Assembly (NCBI RefSeq): GCF_013368755.1 | Contig: NC_049566.1 | Coordinates: 1,612,001 to 1,676,000, forward strand | From: Talaromyces rugulosus | Lineage: Eukaryota > Ascomycota > Eurotiomycetes > Eurotiales > Trichocomaceae | Direction of reading: 5' to 3' | DNA length: 64,000 bases | Shown: one piece after another, positions 22,612 through 35,600 of the stretch | Numbering within the stretch: the stretch's first letter is position 1 | Layout of the letters: each line of letters opens with the position of its first letter | Program-made: the position numbers and the translations under genes | Notes under the pieces: model-generated | Told to the model about the DNA's origin: nothing | Database searches by the model: none | Seen by the model: the letters and a program-made list of their open reading frames with translations, nothing else

Positions 22612-24516
22612 TTAAGCAGAATCATCGGCACGCACCGCGGTTGCAGATTCAGAGCAATGATTCATAAAAACCGGGAACCGATACTTATTGCCGATATACC
22701 AAAAAAGCTCTTGCACAAACCTTTTCTCGACCATGCCGTCCGTAAAAGTGTCAAAGGCAACTCTCAAGACGAACATGATGCGCGAGACTAGGAATCCGGG
22801 AACAGTGTGTAGATAGTATCGCATACTACGGCAGATGTCGACTGCAATTTGATAGCGCTCAGAAGGTCGTAGCACAGCCACAAGACCATCGTCACTGCTA
22901 CCGGAGACAACAAGACGGAGTGCTCGATATAGACACATACTCACAGCGAGCATAAGGTCAGGATAGATAAAATTCGTCGGAACGAAGGTTTCGTTCGTGA
23001 ACAGATCGCAGCACTGGAAATGAGGAAACTCCTCATCACCAGTAATGCTGTCGGCGGGAGCCTCGGTCATGTATCCGTGCTCATAGTCAATGGCATACAG
23101 TGAATGCCAAAGCTCTAGCCGGTGGTCTAGTTCGGTCGCTGCAGCTTGGACTCGTTGTTGCTTAGACAAAACTTGGTCCTGGGACAATGTTTTGTGTCGT
23201 ACTGCGAATTTTAACGCATCATAGCTACCCAAAAAGCCGGGGATATCGACGGCAATATCGAGAAGCAAATGAAGTATGTCCTTTTGGCGTCCGTCTCCAG
23301 ACCAAGGAACCGTTTTCCAGTCGTCATTGGCAAGAAAAGTTTTCTTGCGGCTAGCAATTGCAGACGTTACCTGAGAAGTCAGATTGGTTGGACTGTTATT
23401 TTTTCCCCACAGACGAGCTTACCCAGAACATGCGCAAATCCACAAAAAGTGACCTTTCGAAACCAGATCGGTGTCGATACGGGGTCCGTATTCTAAGGAG
23501 TTCGAGTCCGCCGAGTTGATGTTTCATAACAGCCCCAGGGGATGTTTGTTTGAATGCCTATGCAATTGGTTAATACCACTCATCCCGAGAGGAACCAGCA
23601 CTCACCTCAATGATAGTCAAAAGGACGACCACGGTTAAAACTTCGCTGGATTTGGACTTTTCTGGGTTGTTAACTGCCCACTGCAGCAATCTCAGCAGTC
23701 TGTTATACTGACTATTACCGGCAGCTGTGATCTTTGGGTGTTCGTCTCGTTGGCCGACAAAAGTTAACGCGGCGGCGCTGAACCCGCTAGTTAGCAGTGG
23801 CGAGAAGATCCGCCTCTCGGACGCGGATCGCAAATCAAATACACGACCATGCGTGTTAGATGGATCGGGGGAGAATCCATTGATTAGTTCTCCAACAAAA
23901 ACTTCCATCAACAGTTTGCCTGGCGATGGGGATGAGGCTAGAAGGTCCTTCAACGTTGGTCGGCGTGTCTGTACCAATTAGTCAGGCGGTTTCCTTCAGC
24001 GCGCTGAGGTCAAGACAAACCGCGGCAATACTGTGAACGGGTTTCTTCTCATCTTCTGGAGGCTCTTCGTCTTCTGCGGGAGCGTCATAGTTGTCATCCG
24101 GTGAGCCCTCGGTGAGTGGTGGCGTCGTGGCGGCTGTTGGAGTTGTTCCGGGATGTTTGATGAGCCGTTGCTCCAGGTCCCTGACCTTTGTTTGCAGCTG
24201 CTCAATCAGGTCGGACTGGTCCATAAAATGGCGATCCTTCTTGGTAACGCCAAATTCGCACTCGGACGGGGCTCCACGGGTACAACAGGCCCGACATGGT
24301 TTTACACGGTCACACTAACAATTCGTCAGCCAGACGACTTGAAAGATTCCTTCCTGATACGTGGACATTACACGAACACGTATCCAGACAAAACAGAAAG
24401 CGTACCTTGACCTTGCGCTTCTGGCAACTCAAACAGGACAGGGTGCGGCGAAACTTCCTACTCGGGGGCTGTAGATGAGGAGCGGTCTCGTTCTGGGGAG
24501 AGTCGCTTTCATCCAT
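22612..24516 (-). CDS. Zn2Cys6 transcription factor (fungal_trans_2-like)
   Basis: Five exons: 24406-24516, 24021-24314, 23606-23968, 23423-23557 and 22612-23370 (introns 91, 52, 48 and 52 nt); 553 residues. The ATG at 24516 is preferred over an open TTG-start extension to 24621. The first intron splits the zinc cluster, whose Cys fall at residues 28, 31, 38, 44, 47 and 56 (CLSCQKRKVKC...CRACCTRGAPSEC). A heptad-like stretch (DLIEQLQTKVRDLEQRL) follows, then an acidic linker. The effector region includes AVMKHQLGGLELLRIRTP, typical of PF11951-type regulators. It may control the FAD monooxygenase downstream on the same strand. Confidence 0.9.
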
Positions 24517-26875
24517 GAGCACCGCATCGTCGGGGGGCCGATTGCACAGCAAAACAGGTGAATATGCTACTGTGGCGTGATATAACAGCTGACACAAGTC
24601 GGTTGGTGATGCAGCTGGCAAGGAGAGGGGACAGGTAGGCGATCATGTCAATGTCATCAAACGAGCGTAAAGCGGCAATGGATCAAGGGCTCCGGCTGAC
24701 TCTCATGGGGGACGGCGCCATTTAACACATCTGTCTCTGCGACTAGCCGCGCATCTCTAGACTGCAAGCGAGAGGGTGGAAGATGAGAGGCAGAGGGAGA
24801 GCAAAAGTGGTGGGTGACACACCCCAGTCCCAAACGGGTAGGAGACAGACATTCCACTGCGCGGGGCTGCCTAAGGCCCCTAATGCCACTAGCGCGCTGC
24901 TCCCGACTTCCCCCCATGCGCCAAGCTGCATCGCGTTCATCGACTGCCAATCCGCTCAACACCCCAACGCTCGCCGATGGAGCGGTCGTATGGGGGGTCT
25001 GTGACGCTGTCTCATGGTTGGCGCTGTTGGGGGCATTCTTCAACAGCTCGGACTCGACTTTCTGCGTCTTTTTTGCACCCCCGCAGCCTGCACGGATACG
25101 TTGACTCCTCCCTGGGGCCGATTTTAGATGCCTTGATCCCCCTTGACATCTCAGAAGGAATGGCAGGATATCTTTTCGATGAGTATGAAAAACACTCCTA
25201 CTCAAAATCCACAATTGTGTCTTAAATTCCCAATGAGGAAGGGCAGATCGGCGGACATGGAGAGGAGAGAGCGCGCCTCCCTCGGAATGCAGCGGCACCC
25301 ATTATTGACACCAATAACCTCAACGGGACGATAAATTTCATCTCTAGATCTCCTGGTCGCTTCTGGGCCCCAGAGTCTGGACTCTCGCATACTAAGGCAA
25401 TCCGAATTTGGTATGAGCCGGTCTGATTGGCCGGTCTACACGTCTTCTTTGAAACAATTACTTGAGATGACGAACCTGGCCTGTCGATCATCGTCTGTCA
25501 CTCTTGCCAAGTCCTGTTTCAAGTACTCCAGCTCCCGGGTGGACTTTTGTTTTGAAATCAGTTCGAAATGGGTGAATTTGGTCGGTCATGGGCACGGAGT
25601 ACGCCTACATGAGCACCGATCATGGCTAGCATCAGACTTGTTTAAACCTTCGATCCATCTTTAGGGCTACAAGCCTATATTGGCCAAGTGATCGCCATGA
25701 CGAACCTTTGACGGACTGACAGCTCAAGATCTCGGATATCGTAACATTCGTCAGCTCAAGCATCAAAGCTATATTAAATGCAACATAGCTAGTGAACTTA
25801 GATAGCAATTAACCGGCGGCCCATGCTCCTAGGCTGGTTACTATTCCCCTTGAGGGAAACACACAACCGCACCTAGTCGACGCACAGATCGCTGTATTAT
25901 TCTGGCCGTGCAGAAAGGTTGACAGTGCATAGACAGCTGCCGTAGGCGGTCTGGCCTCACCTATGGGCTTTTAAAGCTGTGCTAGGTTCATGCCGTTGCC
26001 TTTGCATCTGAGCAATAATCATTGTATCATTACCTCTCTGGCACTCAGAATTTGTTTTCTTTTCTTTCTTTTTCTTTTCCCCTTCGTATTTATTGCCACT
26101 GTAGATAGGTATGAAATTTGTCCCAACCGGATTCGACTAGCGCTGTGATGAGCCACAAAATGGACTAGTTTTGTGACATGAATATGTGGCCTACTACAGT
26201 TAATAACCATATTCCTTTTAGTTTCACTGAACTGTAATTTATTGTAAAATAACATGCCTGTCATCTGAAATTTACATACAGCTTATTAAGGTACTCCACA
26301 GGTCAACTGTACAGGATTTCGGAAAACAATAACCAATGGCTTTTCTGCTATATTATGGGACAATTGCGCCCTTTTCGCTTGATTTTGGTGCTATCAGTTC
26401 TATCAATATGGTCACATGGTACATGGCCGTGAAACAACTTGGACGGTCGCGCCTCTCATTTCCTACCTCTATTTATAATTTCAATAATTACAGTTACAGT
26501 CGAATTGTTGTTTCATGTTGTCATGAAATAGGGTTAGGTGCAGAGTAGAAATAATACAAACATGATAAAGGCCTTCAACTAAACTTGACGCGTGTTCCGC
26601 AGGCAATGCTCTTTAGAACCATCGTGAATGCATTAAAAGTATGGATGGGCCCGTACTATCTAACAAGTATCACGATTACAAGTTTTAAGGTGTCCCTTGT
26701 TCATCAAGCATACCACTATATCACTATAGAGGACTGAAACAGGGACATCGGAATAATTGATGAACATAGCTTAGTGACCCTTGGCAGCAAGGAAGCGTGG
26801 TTTTGCAATCAACTGTATACAGACAAATATAACAAAAGTATGGTAAAACAAAACAAGACAGAAATGGGAACTTGA
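24517..26875. other. large intergenic region
   Basis: About 2.4 kb. The first 800 bp (upstream of the regulator) is GC-richer, so frames run open on both strands (for example 24657-25298 minus), but none has family features or plausible termini. From 25400 onward the sequence is AT-rich. No gene supported. Confidence 0.5.
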
Positions 26876-28699
26876 CTAAATACGAACAAGGGGATTAATA
26901 GCTTTCAATCCATGCTGAGATAGCATTTCGTAGTAGCCGAGAGTGTTGTTAATCCATCCAACCCATTTACCCTTGATAACCGGAACAGACTGCGAGTGCC
27001 GGAAAAAGGGCCTCTGCTCCTTTTCATTAGTGTATTCCTTGGTTACCAGAGTGATCAGATTCGCTATTTGCTTGCGTTCTTCCGGCATCAACGCAGAATC
27101 TTGCTGCAGGTCCTTCCAGTATTGAATATAACTGTCACACCAGGTCCGCACCTCGCATCTATTTTTATCTTTGCCTAGGGAGCAGGCGTAGTCATGGATA
27201 ACCAAGTGCTCGCGCTCACCAGCGCAATGCTCTTGGCATCTCATATGCTGGTCGCATATAATCAGCAACCGGGCCTTGACCAGCCCGCATTTGGTCATAA
27301 CTGTTACTTTCATGCAATTCTATAGAAAAATATTAGTTTGAATTCTTCGCAAAATAAATGCTCAGTCTACGTACCGAAATATTGTCTTCGGGGGGCCCTT
27401 TTTCTAGCCATGAAAGCATCCACACTGGGAAGCAATCCTGAGGAGCGCTCTGGGATTTATCCTCTTCGATGTCTTCTTCGCAATGATTGGGGTTCATCGG
27501 TACTTGACGTTTTCCCCGAGGCTCTATCTCCTCAGGGTCGACTTCAACCCATTGCATAAGGGAGCTTTTATGTTTGAGGGGCGGATCGCCATGCTTCCAA
27601 CTCGAGTGTTCGTCACATTGATCATCATCGCCGCCGCAGATGGTCACATTTTGCACCTGTCGGAAGAAAGGCTTCTCCCGGTGACATTTGACATACCATC
27701 GATAGACAATATCACCGCATTTCGTCTCAACCTGAATCTTGCAACTCGGTTCTGGGGGCTTACATCTTTTGTCAGTGCATGAATGAAGACATGTGTCAGA
27801 ACTCTTCCCCATCTTACTTCTTCGCCAACTTTCAAGACTTTCCCGTGGCTGCGCCAAAGTGCCGGATTGAGTGATTCAAAAAACCCAAGACCGCTCTCCC
27901 GTTCCATTTTCTCGCGTTTGGCTGCTTCAGTCCACAGTTGCTCTTTAGTTTTCGCTAGACGGTTTCTCTTCAAATACTCATTTTCTGCTGCCATGGAAGC
28001 TTTCGTGGCGAAGCCTTTTTGTAATGGCAGCTTCGCCTTGAACCCGTGCTGCCAGTGCCGCACGTAGTAGTGGCCACCTGCGTTGCTCAACATATCCAAA
28101 GTTGATCTAAAGTCATTTACTTCGTCATAGTATGGCATCTTCACTGTAAATAGCTGGTTATGGACCATTGGTTGCGTTTGGTCGATCAATAGACGGCGAA
28201 TACCGCCGTACATGTCTTCTTGCAAGAATTCTTCATCTCGATAATCCTTCCTGCCATCCCCAGTTCCACTAGAACCTTCACCATCATCAGAGGCCCAACG
28301 CACCGACTTCGTTTGGGTGATTTCCGTAATTGGCATATTGGTGGAATTTTCATAAGTATTCTGATCTCGCGGTGAGGGCCGAATAGATAGCGAGCCAGCA
28401 GGCCCTGGTAGTTGATGACTTCTTACCTCGAGCTCTATCAGCTCCTCAGGCTCTTCCCTTGCCTTTCCTTTACCCTTGTTGTTGTGCGCCATCTTCTTTT
28501 TCGGAGTTGGTGGTGCTGTCGGTATGTGCTCCACGGTTTCGTACTGAATGGTTGTTTTCCTATTGTTTTAAAAAATATAAGTAAGATCAAACTTTCGTCC
28601 TTTATATACTAATCATTGAATAGAGTGAGTCACTCCTTACTTGCATGCTTTTTGAGTCATCGTTGCCTCGTGCAACTCAATATCAATCGAGTGATCCAT
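26876..28699 (-). CDS. Cys-rich orphan protein, four exons
   Basis: Model: exons 28641-28699 (ATG at 28699), 27818-28559, 27375-27758 and 26876-27319; 542 residues in frame. The junction between exons 2 and 3 is the least sure (donor GTAAGA at 27817, acceptor TAAG at 27759, alternatives nearby). The N-terminal third is polar, with Lys/Glu-rich segments (NKGKGKAREEPEELIEL). A central part contains HYYVRHWQHGF and a charged helix. The C-terminal half has many Cys (for example CGDIVYRWYVKCHREKPFF and CDQHMRCQEHC) and two related PFFRxxQxV segments, suggesting an internal duplication. No signal peptide, so the cysteines may bind metal. I do not recognise the family. Confidence 0.65.
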
Positions 28700-30521
28700 G
28701 GTCTCAGTTGATTCCTGTCAATCTCTGAAATCTGTGATTCGGTCTCAAACAGCTAGTGTTGGAGTTGGCTGGACATCTAGCCCAGACAAAGTCGTTCGAA
28801 AGTGTATGCGGATATAAAAATCACTAATATCGTGCCGTACGCAGATCAATATCTTCTTCACCTTGCATAAACATGGAAATAGAAAAGGAATTTCAAATGG
28901 ATTGAGAAGTAATAGTTTCTGGACCAAAAGCTGAATGAGTATCGAAACGGTAGTTGGACTGAAACCCCCGTTTTACTTTTGGGCACATCCAGGGGTCTAA
29001 TAATGTGCTCAAAGCCTACTGCCACGGATGTGTTACTTGAATTTTGGTCCAGACTTTGAGAGCCAACGGTCACTAACTAAATTACCATGAAACTCATCCA
29101 ATTGTAATTCACGGGGAAGAATATCTTCCCGTGATAATTCGTACTGGTGTGACATGGGGTTGTTGTATGTGTCACCTTGTAAAAATGAGTCACTAAATGG
29201 TGTAATTAATACTTGGGTGCTACACTACATTTAATATCCGGTACCATGATAGGAGGTATTAGGAATCGAGGTTCTCTGTTGATAGATGAGTGGTTCGGGA
29301 TAGGACTACATACGATCAGTCGGGGACCTGCATGTAGCTACACCTTTCCGGTGTGGAACATTGAAGAATGGAGGACTCCTCTCGCCTAGTTTCATATATT
29401 TTACTACCTTCTAAATGAAACTCTGGTTCTAGCGTTTATTATTCATGTTCTTTTTCTTATTTTAAGTGTTGTTCCTCACGATACAGGTTGATGCCGAGAA
29501 GCTTCTTTAAAGAAAAGAAAAAAAGAAAGATAAAATTGTAGATGGTGACAGACCAGAGGTTACATAAAGTTTCAGGGACAAATAAATTGTGTTATTAAAT
29601 TTCTTACCATGCCGGTTTATGTCGAACTGGACGGAGCAGGTTAGATCTTGAGGCTTTGGATTGACACATGAGACAGCTTTTCTTGACGGGAAAAGACTAA
29701 ATTTATTGCCTGACTTGCTGTAGATTCTCAATTTGTAATTTAATTTGAAACGTATTGAGAAATATAAACGTCAAATCGATTTTCTGTGATGTATTAGATT
29801 TCTACAACTTTTAAGCGGTTTGCAACGGTTTATATTTTGCCATGTTACTATATTGCTGATATGTCGCAGAAAGTCATTATACTTAGAAAATTGTATACGT
29901 ATCAACACTTGCAACAGTAAGATATATGTGGATTTTTTGCAGCGTTGCAAAACCACACAACGTTGCCGCAACGTTGCAGAACGGTATCCCTGGCGTTTCC
30001 GGTATTGATATCTTGCAAATCGTTCAGGTGACATGACTATAGTTGATAGTAACATAATCGCTCATAACTAACTAGTAACTCTAGAGTGGTATTATTAATA
30101 GACAGGTTCTGCAGGTCAGTATCCGAAACAGGTTAACACTTGAAAGGATTTCCTAATTGAGACAGAAAAGAATACACCTCAACTTTCTACTATCCCAATT
30201 AATTGCTCTAAATATCTTCCAATTATAACCGCTAAAGGTATTAAATATGGTATAAATTGTTTTATCGCCTTTCTAATCAGAAACTTGGCGCCCCATCTCC
30301 TTCCTGAAGCAGTTGGAAGTTGGAAGTTGAGGACTTGTCTATTTATCTATGATCGACTATTAACTAAACTGTCATTCAGCCGCTACAAAGGGGCTATTAT
30401 AATTAATGTTGCATTGCAGTTAACTATTCATAAGCATGGTACATGAGATATAAATTTGGGTGGGTTTTCCCTTTAATCTTGATGGCCATAGCAATTAATT
30501 TACGTTGAGAACAAAACAAAG
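28700..30521. other. AT-rich intergenic region
   Basis: 1.8 kb of AT-rich sequence with no supported gene. It contains tandem CAACGTTG palindromes at 29958-29977. Short frames here lack start context and family features. Confidence 0.55.
29958..29977. repeat. paired CAACGTTG palindromes
   Basis: Two perfect palindromes in tandem, CAACGTTG (29958-29965) and GCAACGTTGC (29968-29977). A related half-site GCGTTGCAA lies just upstream at 29942-29950 and GCAACGGT near 29821. They could bind a dimeric protein or be chance in AT-rich DNA. Confidence 0.6.
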
Positions 30522-31058
30522 ATGAAAATGGGTTTATCTTTTATAAAGCTGCTAGCTTTAGGCTTTGTGCCATTTGCTACTGCTTGTGTGTATTCTTCCA
30601 AGTGATACTCACACGAGGGACTAATAGATTATCTAGATGACCCGCGAGAGATTTTCCAAGTCACGGTTCAAAGCGGCGATCCCCAAATTGATTCCCTATG
30701 GTTCCAAAAAGGCGTACAAAAAAATGGCCTCATTAATCTGTCCTTTGGGGATAATAATGCGGCCTTCGTCCTTGACGGCAATCATTTAACACTGCTAAAC
30801 GATGATTTGTCCGAATTCGCTACTGGATTTATCGACAACGATGACAACGGGATCTTGAAATTCGGTAATAGCACAAAATTTCCGCCTACCAATTTCTACG
30901 GCTATAAAGAAGATCTGTTCGCCGAGGACAGCAGTCTATTGTGGTTCTCGTGTCAGATACAAGACCCGCCTCAGATTACAGTTGTTCTAGCAACTGCTGC
31001 CCACAGTGGGTGTCAGCAGCTTGGGGAAGTCAGTTTTCAGTACCAGCCAACAGGTTAA
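30522..31058 (+). CDS. small secreted protein (161 aa)
   Basis: Two exons, 30522-30585 and 30637-31058, joined by a 51-nt intron with a GTGTGT donor and a CTAAT branch site; 161 residues. The first 21 residues form a clear signal peptide (KLLALGFVPFATA then YDPRE). The mature domain looks beta-rich (FQVTVQSGDPQIDSLWFQK, AAFVLDGNHLTLL). It has N-glycosylation sequons and two cysteines near the end (FSCQIQ, SGCQQL) that could pair. It resembles small fungal cell-wall or PhiA-like secreted proteins in layout, but the similarity is too weak to name it. Confidence 0.72.
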
Positions 31059-31950
31059 GGTTAGGAGAGAATGGAAATGCGTAGTACCAAAGGTCGCATT
31101 GATGAATGTATGGTAGTTCATATACCAGTTGACATCAGTTTTAGATATGGGCACTAATATTAAGTCAATAACTTGTATAACTTATTACAATCCCACACTA
31201 GTAGCTAACTAAGGGGAGATGTAGTTTTAACGCTTTAAGAGACTTAGTATACCTATTTTAATAATGATCTGTACTAGTTCCCTCTATAGATCTTTGACTA
31301 CGGAGCACACAGTATGGTGCAATACTCCACCGACACATCGCACTAGACCAAAAAGCCAAGACGTTACATATAAACAAGCGAAATCTCTGCCTCAGGCACC
31401 CAACGAGTTTTAGCCAGAACAGGCTTCCCCGAGGTAAGTAATATAAATGTTGTATTAAAGTTTGTAATATAATAATACTATTACTTATATAATGTCATGG
31501 AACATATGTTAATAAGTACTCTCAATACTCTCAATAGGTAGCTTCACCATTTCTCGCCCCCATTGTAGATGCTGCATGGTTACGTGGCCAAGAAACGAGC
31601 AAAGGAACAAGTATGCATGATCTTTGACAAAAGCAATTATTTGTTGTCAAACAGAAAGATGGATAATCTTCCATGTGCTATAATCTAATATAACTTTATT
31701 AATAACAGCTGTGTTATTGGCAGTGGACAGGGACTGCTTTCAAACAGCGTCGTAATATAGTTTCATCCTAATAAGGTAAAGCACCGGCGGCGCAGAAACT
31801 TGAAAGGGGCAGCAGTTTCTATTTAATTGACCGAACTTCCAAGCGCCAACTTGAACTATCCACTGTGTGTCCAGCGGTTTTGTTTGCGTCTTCCCGTCTC
31901 TCTTGTTGCATTCATTCACTCAAACGCGACCCAATTGATAATTCCGCAGT
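31059..31950. other. intergenic region, no gene seen
   Basis: 892 bp of AT-rich sequence between two secreted-protein genes, with the promoter of the PEBP-like gene. No supported frame. Confidence 0.5.
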
Positions 31951-32737
31951 ATGCGTCTTATTCTCGCGCTGGCTGCGCTTACAGGCGCGTTTGCAGCATC
32001 GGCGAACACTGTTCCCCCGGAGCTGGCAGTCATCGGCGAGCCTTCAATCGTTTTGAATGCGACATATTCGGTCGGATCAACCAGCGTCAGCTTCAAGCCC
32101 GGCGAGTTCCTCAACGCAACGAGTATGTATAGCAATACTCCTCATTTAAGAACTATTAACTAACCCACATCTAGCCGCCCAGGATGCGCCGCAGCCCCAG
32201 TTGCATGACTCGGGATTGAACAGCAGCGCTTCCTATCTGCTGCTGATGGTTGATCCGGACTGGAATGCCACCAGTCCTCCCTCGGTGATTGTACACACGG
32301 TGGTCACCAACCTGACTACCAGTGCCAACAGTACCAGTGAGGCAAAGGTGATTGCGAGCTACATTGCGCCCGCGCCCAGTTCCGGCACACACAATTACAC
32401 GCTGTTCCTCTTCGACCAGCCGTCCAACTTCAGCATCCCCTCCGACTATGAGAGTTACATGGAGACCACCGCTCGAACCCCGTACAACAGGATCAATTTG
32501 CCGCTGGAGAAGTTCATCAAACAGGCTGGCCTGGGAACACCGGTCGCAGCTAATTACTTTCGCGTTACGGCGGCGAGCAACAGTTCCGGCACCAGCACTA
32601 CCACTGGCACGCCCTCCGGTACGGCCACCAGCACGGCTGCCACCGGCACCAACACGTCCAGTGCGGCGGCCGTTAGGGGAAATTTCTATCTAGCGACTGT
32701 ATTGGCTTTGTTTGGTGCAGCGGTTGCGATTGTCTAG
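31951..32737 (+). CDS. PEBP-like protein, secreted, predicted GPI-anchored
   Basis: Phosphatidylethanolamine-binding-protein-like domain at the cell surface. Exons 31951-32122 and 32175-32737 (52-nt intron), 244 residues. Signal peptide at residues 1-16 (MRLILALAALTGAFAA). The PEBP core shows SYLLLMVDPDWNATSP, the DPD-type ligand-pocket motif, followed by VIVHTVVTNL where the conserved His of the family lies. SSGTHNYTLFLFDQP and the C-terminal PYNRINLPLEKF follow. A Ser/Thr/Gly-rich linker then leads to a hydrophobic tail (FYLATVLALFGAAVAIV), the usual GPI signal. A second, unanchored PEBP-like gene lies at 38558-39218. Confidence 0.9.
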
Positions 32738-33011
32738 TCTGTTCCTGATCATGGAATCAACAGGGACCATTATCTGTATCTAGTTTGTCATTCTCGGGGG
32801 ACCGGAACCAGGTCACTCAGTCAAGATCGTGTGGCCAACTTAAAATCTATAGAAATTAGATTCGGATTTATACAATAGTGTATGAGTCGAGACACTAAAT
32901 TCAATAGTTCGCACGTGGCCATAAACAATAACCCACTATTTAGAGTAAACCTACCAACCTTGGTACTGTTCATCTACTATCTGTCTAATCGTAGACAATA
33001 AACTATACACC

Positions 33012-34428
33012 ATGGCCTCATCGCGAATCGATTCTCTGGCGACCACTATTGCCGAATCGGCCCAGGAGCTACGCACTCTGCTGGCCCAACATGGCATGGC
33101 CGAGCCCTCTTTTTCGGCCGACTGCCCTGCATCGACAGTGCTACCTCCAGCAGTAGACGAAGCGCGGAACGTCCTTTTACGTACAGCCTGTGAGATCCAG
33201 GACCTGCTTCTCGACCCGGCAAATCTTCTACGATCCTATGCCGTGGTAGGCCGCTTCACCTAAGAGGCCACCAGATCCACGTCTAACCATGGGTTATACT
33301 CTACTTCCAGCATGCCAACCTCGTGTTACTACACTTCATCCAACAGTTCAATATCGGGCAGCTCGTGCCCGTCGCGGGCGAGACCAAGACCATCACATTT
33401 GCAGCGCTGGCCGAACAGTGTGGGCTCCCTGACGCAGACGTCCATCGTCTCGTCCGACATGCAATGGCAATGCGGGTATTCGAGCAAGTTGGCGATAACG
33501 AGGTGGGACACACGCGGGCCAGCATGCTTTTGCGCCAGGAAGGGATTCATGGCTGGATTGGATCAACTTGCGAGAATGCCTAGCCGGGTGCAACACGAGT
33601 TAAGACCTTTACTGACTCTCCCAACCACATATGGTACCATTCTTAACATGTCGTAGACAATCGAGTCGTTGAAACGGTTTCCCAGCTCTTCAGATCCTTC
33701 GCAATCAGTAAGTCCTCCTTTCTATACCATTGTTGATCATCATTTGTATACCATCGTTGATGCTGACAGGGATAGGGCTTCGCGCTCGCCAATAACAGCC
33801 TCACCCTCTACGACGCCCTCGCCCAGTCTCCCGCAAGAGCCGCCACGTTCGCTGCTAGCAAACGAGGGTAGGCCTCTGGGCCGGCTATGGCTCCGGCGAC
33901 CTTTCTCGAAGCTTACCGTCCGATACTAAACGAGCTTGCGCCGGGCTCCCTGTTTGTTGATGTTGGCGGCGCCCATGGAGCCATCGCCCGGGCTGCGGCG
34001 AAACCTATCTGCATCTCCGTTATATAGTACAAGACCTTCCCTCGGTCATTGCGCAGGCACCACTTTCTTTGCAGCAAGTAGAATTCCAGGCTCGCGACCT
34101 TTTCAGAAGTCTGCAGCCACAGCGTGATGTCACCGTGTTTTTCCTGCGGCACATCTTGCACAACTGGGGGGATGCACACGCGATCGATATTCTCTGGAGC
34201 CTGGATCCCGGGATACGTCGGGGAACAAGGGTGCTGATACACGAGCATATGCTGGACTACCACCAGAAACAGCCAATGTGGAAGAGGAGGCTGGAGAGCG
34301 CAATGGATGTGAACATGCTAAGCCTACTAAGTGCGCGCGAGAGAGACGAGGTGGCGTGGCGCTGCTACAGAGCGCGGACGCGCGGTTTACATGGGTTGGT
34401 GTGCGATGGTTTGCAGGCAGTGCGTTAG
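33012..34428 (+). pseudogene. O-methyltransferase pseudogene
   Basis: Remnant of a SAM-dependent O-methyltransferase of the type found in fungal polyketide clusters. The N-terminal dimerisation/winged-helix part is well kept (33012-33580, with an intron around 33247-33310). At 33581 a TAG replaces a codon that in the family is usually Trp. Beyond it the similarity continues in three different frames: ESLKRFPSSSDPSQS near 33660, the SAM-binding SLFVDVGGAHGAIA near 33950, and FFLRHILHNWGDAHAIDIL near 34140. At least one nonsense change and two frameshifts make it non-functional. It is the left edge of a decayed metabolite locus. Confidence 0.82.
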
Positions 34429-34673
34429 CGATTGTCGAAGCTTTTTGGGACGATTCTTTGCCTTCTACCCCTGCAGAAGAGGGGGCTGGTTCTTGCAACT
34501 AAAGAATGAATGCAACAAAGGAAGATCGGTGGATGCTAGACAACAGTTCAGCTCCTCCCGCCAGCCCTTATCTAGTGCGGCCCTTGACCATTTATAGTTG
34601 TATACACTGCCTGCATTGAACAACACAACCAACAAGCAATTCATAAATTGATTTCTTTTCCCATCCGTGCAGA

Positions 34674-35600
34674 ATGGCCACGACAACCCCCGGATGGTAC
34701 CAGCCCTCCGTGACAAGCATTGACCCTGCAGCCCGGTCTCTCCTGGAAGAATACAGCGGGCTCTCACCGGATGAGGTGCTCCCGCACGTTGTCGCCCTGG
34801 TATGACATTTTGACTTTCTCTCGTTGGCTTGTGCGTTATCAGACTGATACACGATGATCAATAATCAGCGCGACAAAGCCTTCCAGATCTTTCCGTACCC
34901 GTGCATTGGCCAAATGCGCTTTCTGACCTGCCACCTTGCCCGTCTTCCGTTCTATTCGCGCGTGCTCGCTCGTCTTACCCTTAGCGAGCATGCAGGTTTT
35001 CTCGATGCTGGCTGCTGCGTCGGCCAGGAACTGCGCCATTTAGTGCACTGCGCCAAAATCCCCGCTCGCAATCTGTATGGGTTTGACTTGGAAGCAGGGT
35101 TCTTCGACCTCGGATACGAATTGTTCCGCGACGATGCTACCAAGTTTCAGGCTAGCCTGATCCCTGCAGATTTAGGCGTGGAGGGCCCCGAATGGGAAGT
35201 TTCCCCGCTTGTGAAAACGGTAGTCGGCAAGATTGATGTCGTGTGGGCTGGCTCGTTGCTCCATTTCTGGAACTATGAGGGCCAGCTACAGGGACTGCTT
35301 CGGCTCATTAACTTGTGTAGCAGGAATGAAGGCGTGATGGTCTGTGGTAGGCAGATGGGCAGCGTATTGGCTGGCGAGTATGAAATGACTGGCTTGCTGG
35401 ACAAGAAAACCTATCGGCACAACGTCGAGAGCTTGAAAGGCTTGTGGCTTGATGTCCAGCAGCGCACAAAGTCGCGGTGGCAGGTCGAGGCCGCGTTGGA
35501 GGTCGGCGAGACGACGGCCAATATGCAGGGCATGAGTTTTGTGGATTCGAATGCGCGAGTCATATGGTGGTGTGCCACCAGATTATCTTCATCTCTCTGA
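34674..35600 (+). CDS. SAM-dependent methyltransferase, AusD/AndE-like
   Basis: Class I methyltransferase of the type that acts in fungal meroterpenoid pathways, where AusD/AndE/AdrK-like enzymes are assigned carboxyl methylation. Exons 34674-34799 and 34869-35600 (69-nt intron, phase 0), 285 residues. Typical opening of the group: SLLEEYSGLSPDEVLPHV, then after the intron RDKAFQIFPYPCIG. The SAM-binding motif I reads GFLDAGCCVGQELRHL, followed by NLYGFDLEAGFFDLGYELF and the later IDVVWAGSLLHFW. The frame is intact although both flanking biosynthetic genes are pseudogenes. No PKS or cyclase partner is in the window, so the present substrate is unknown. Confidence 0.88.

Noticed and set aside
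24657..25298. 213-codon minus frame
   Set aside because: Lies in a GC-richer stretch where both strands are open; low-complexity composition and no domain.
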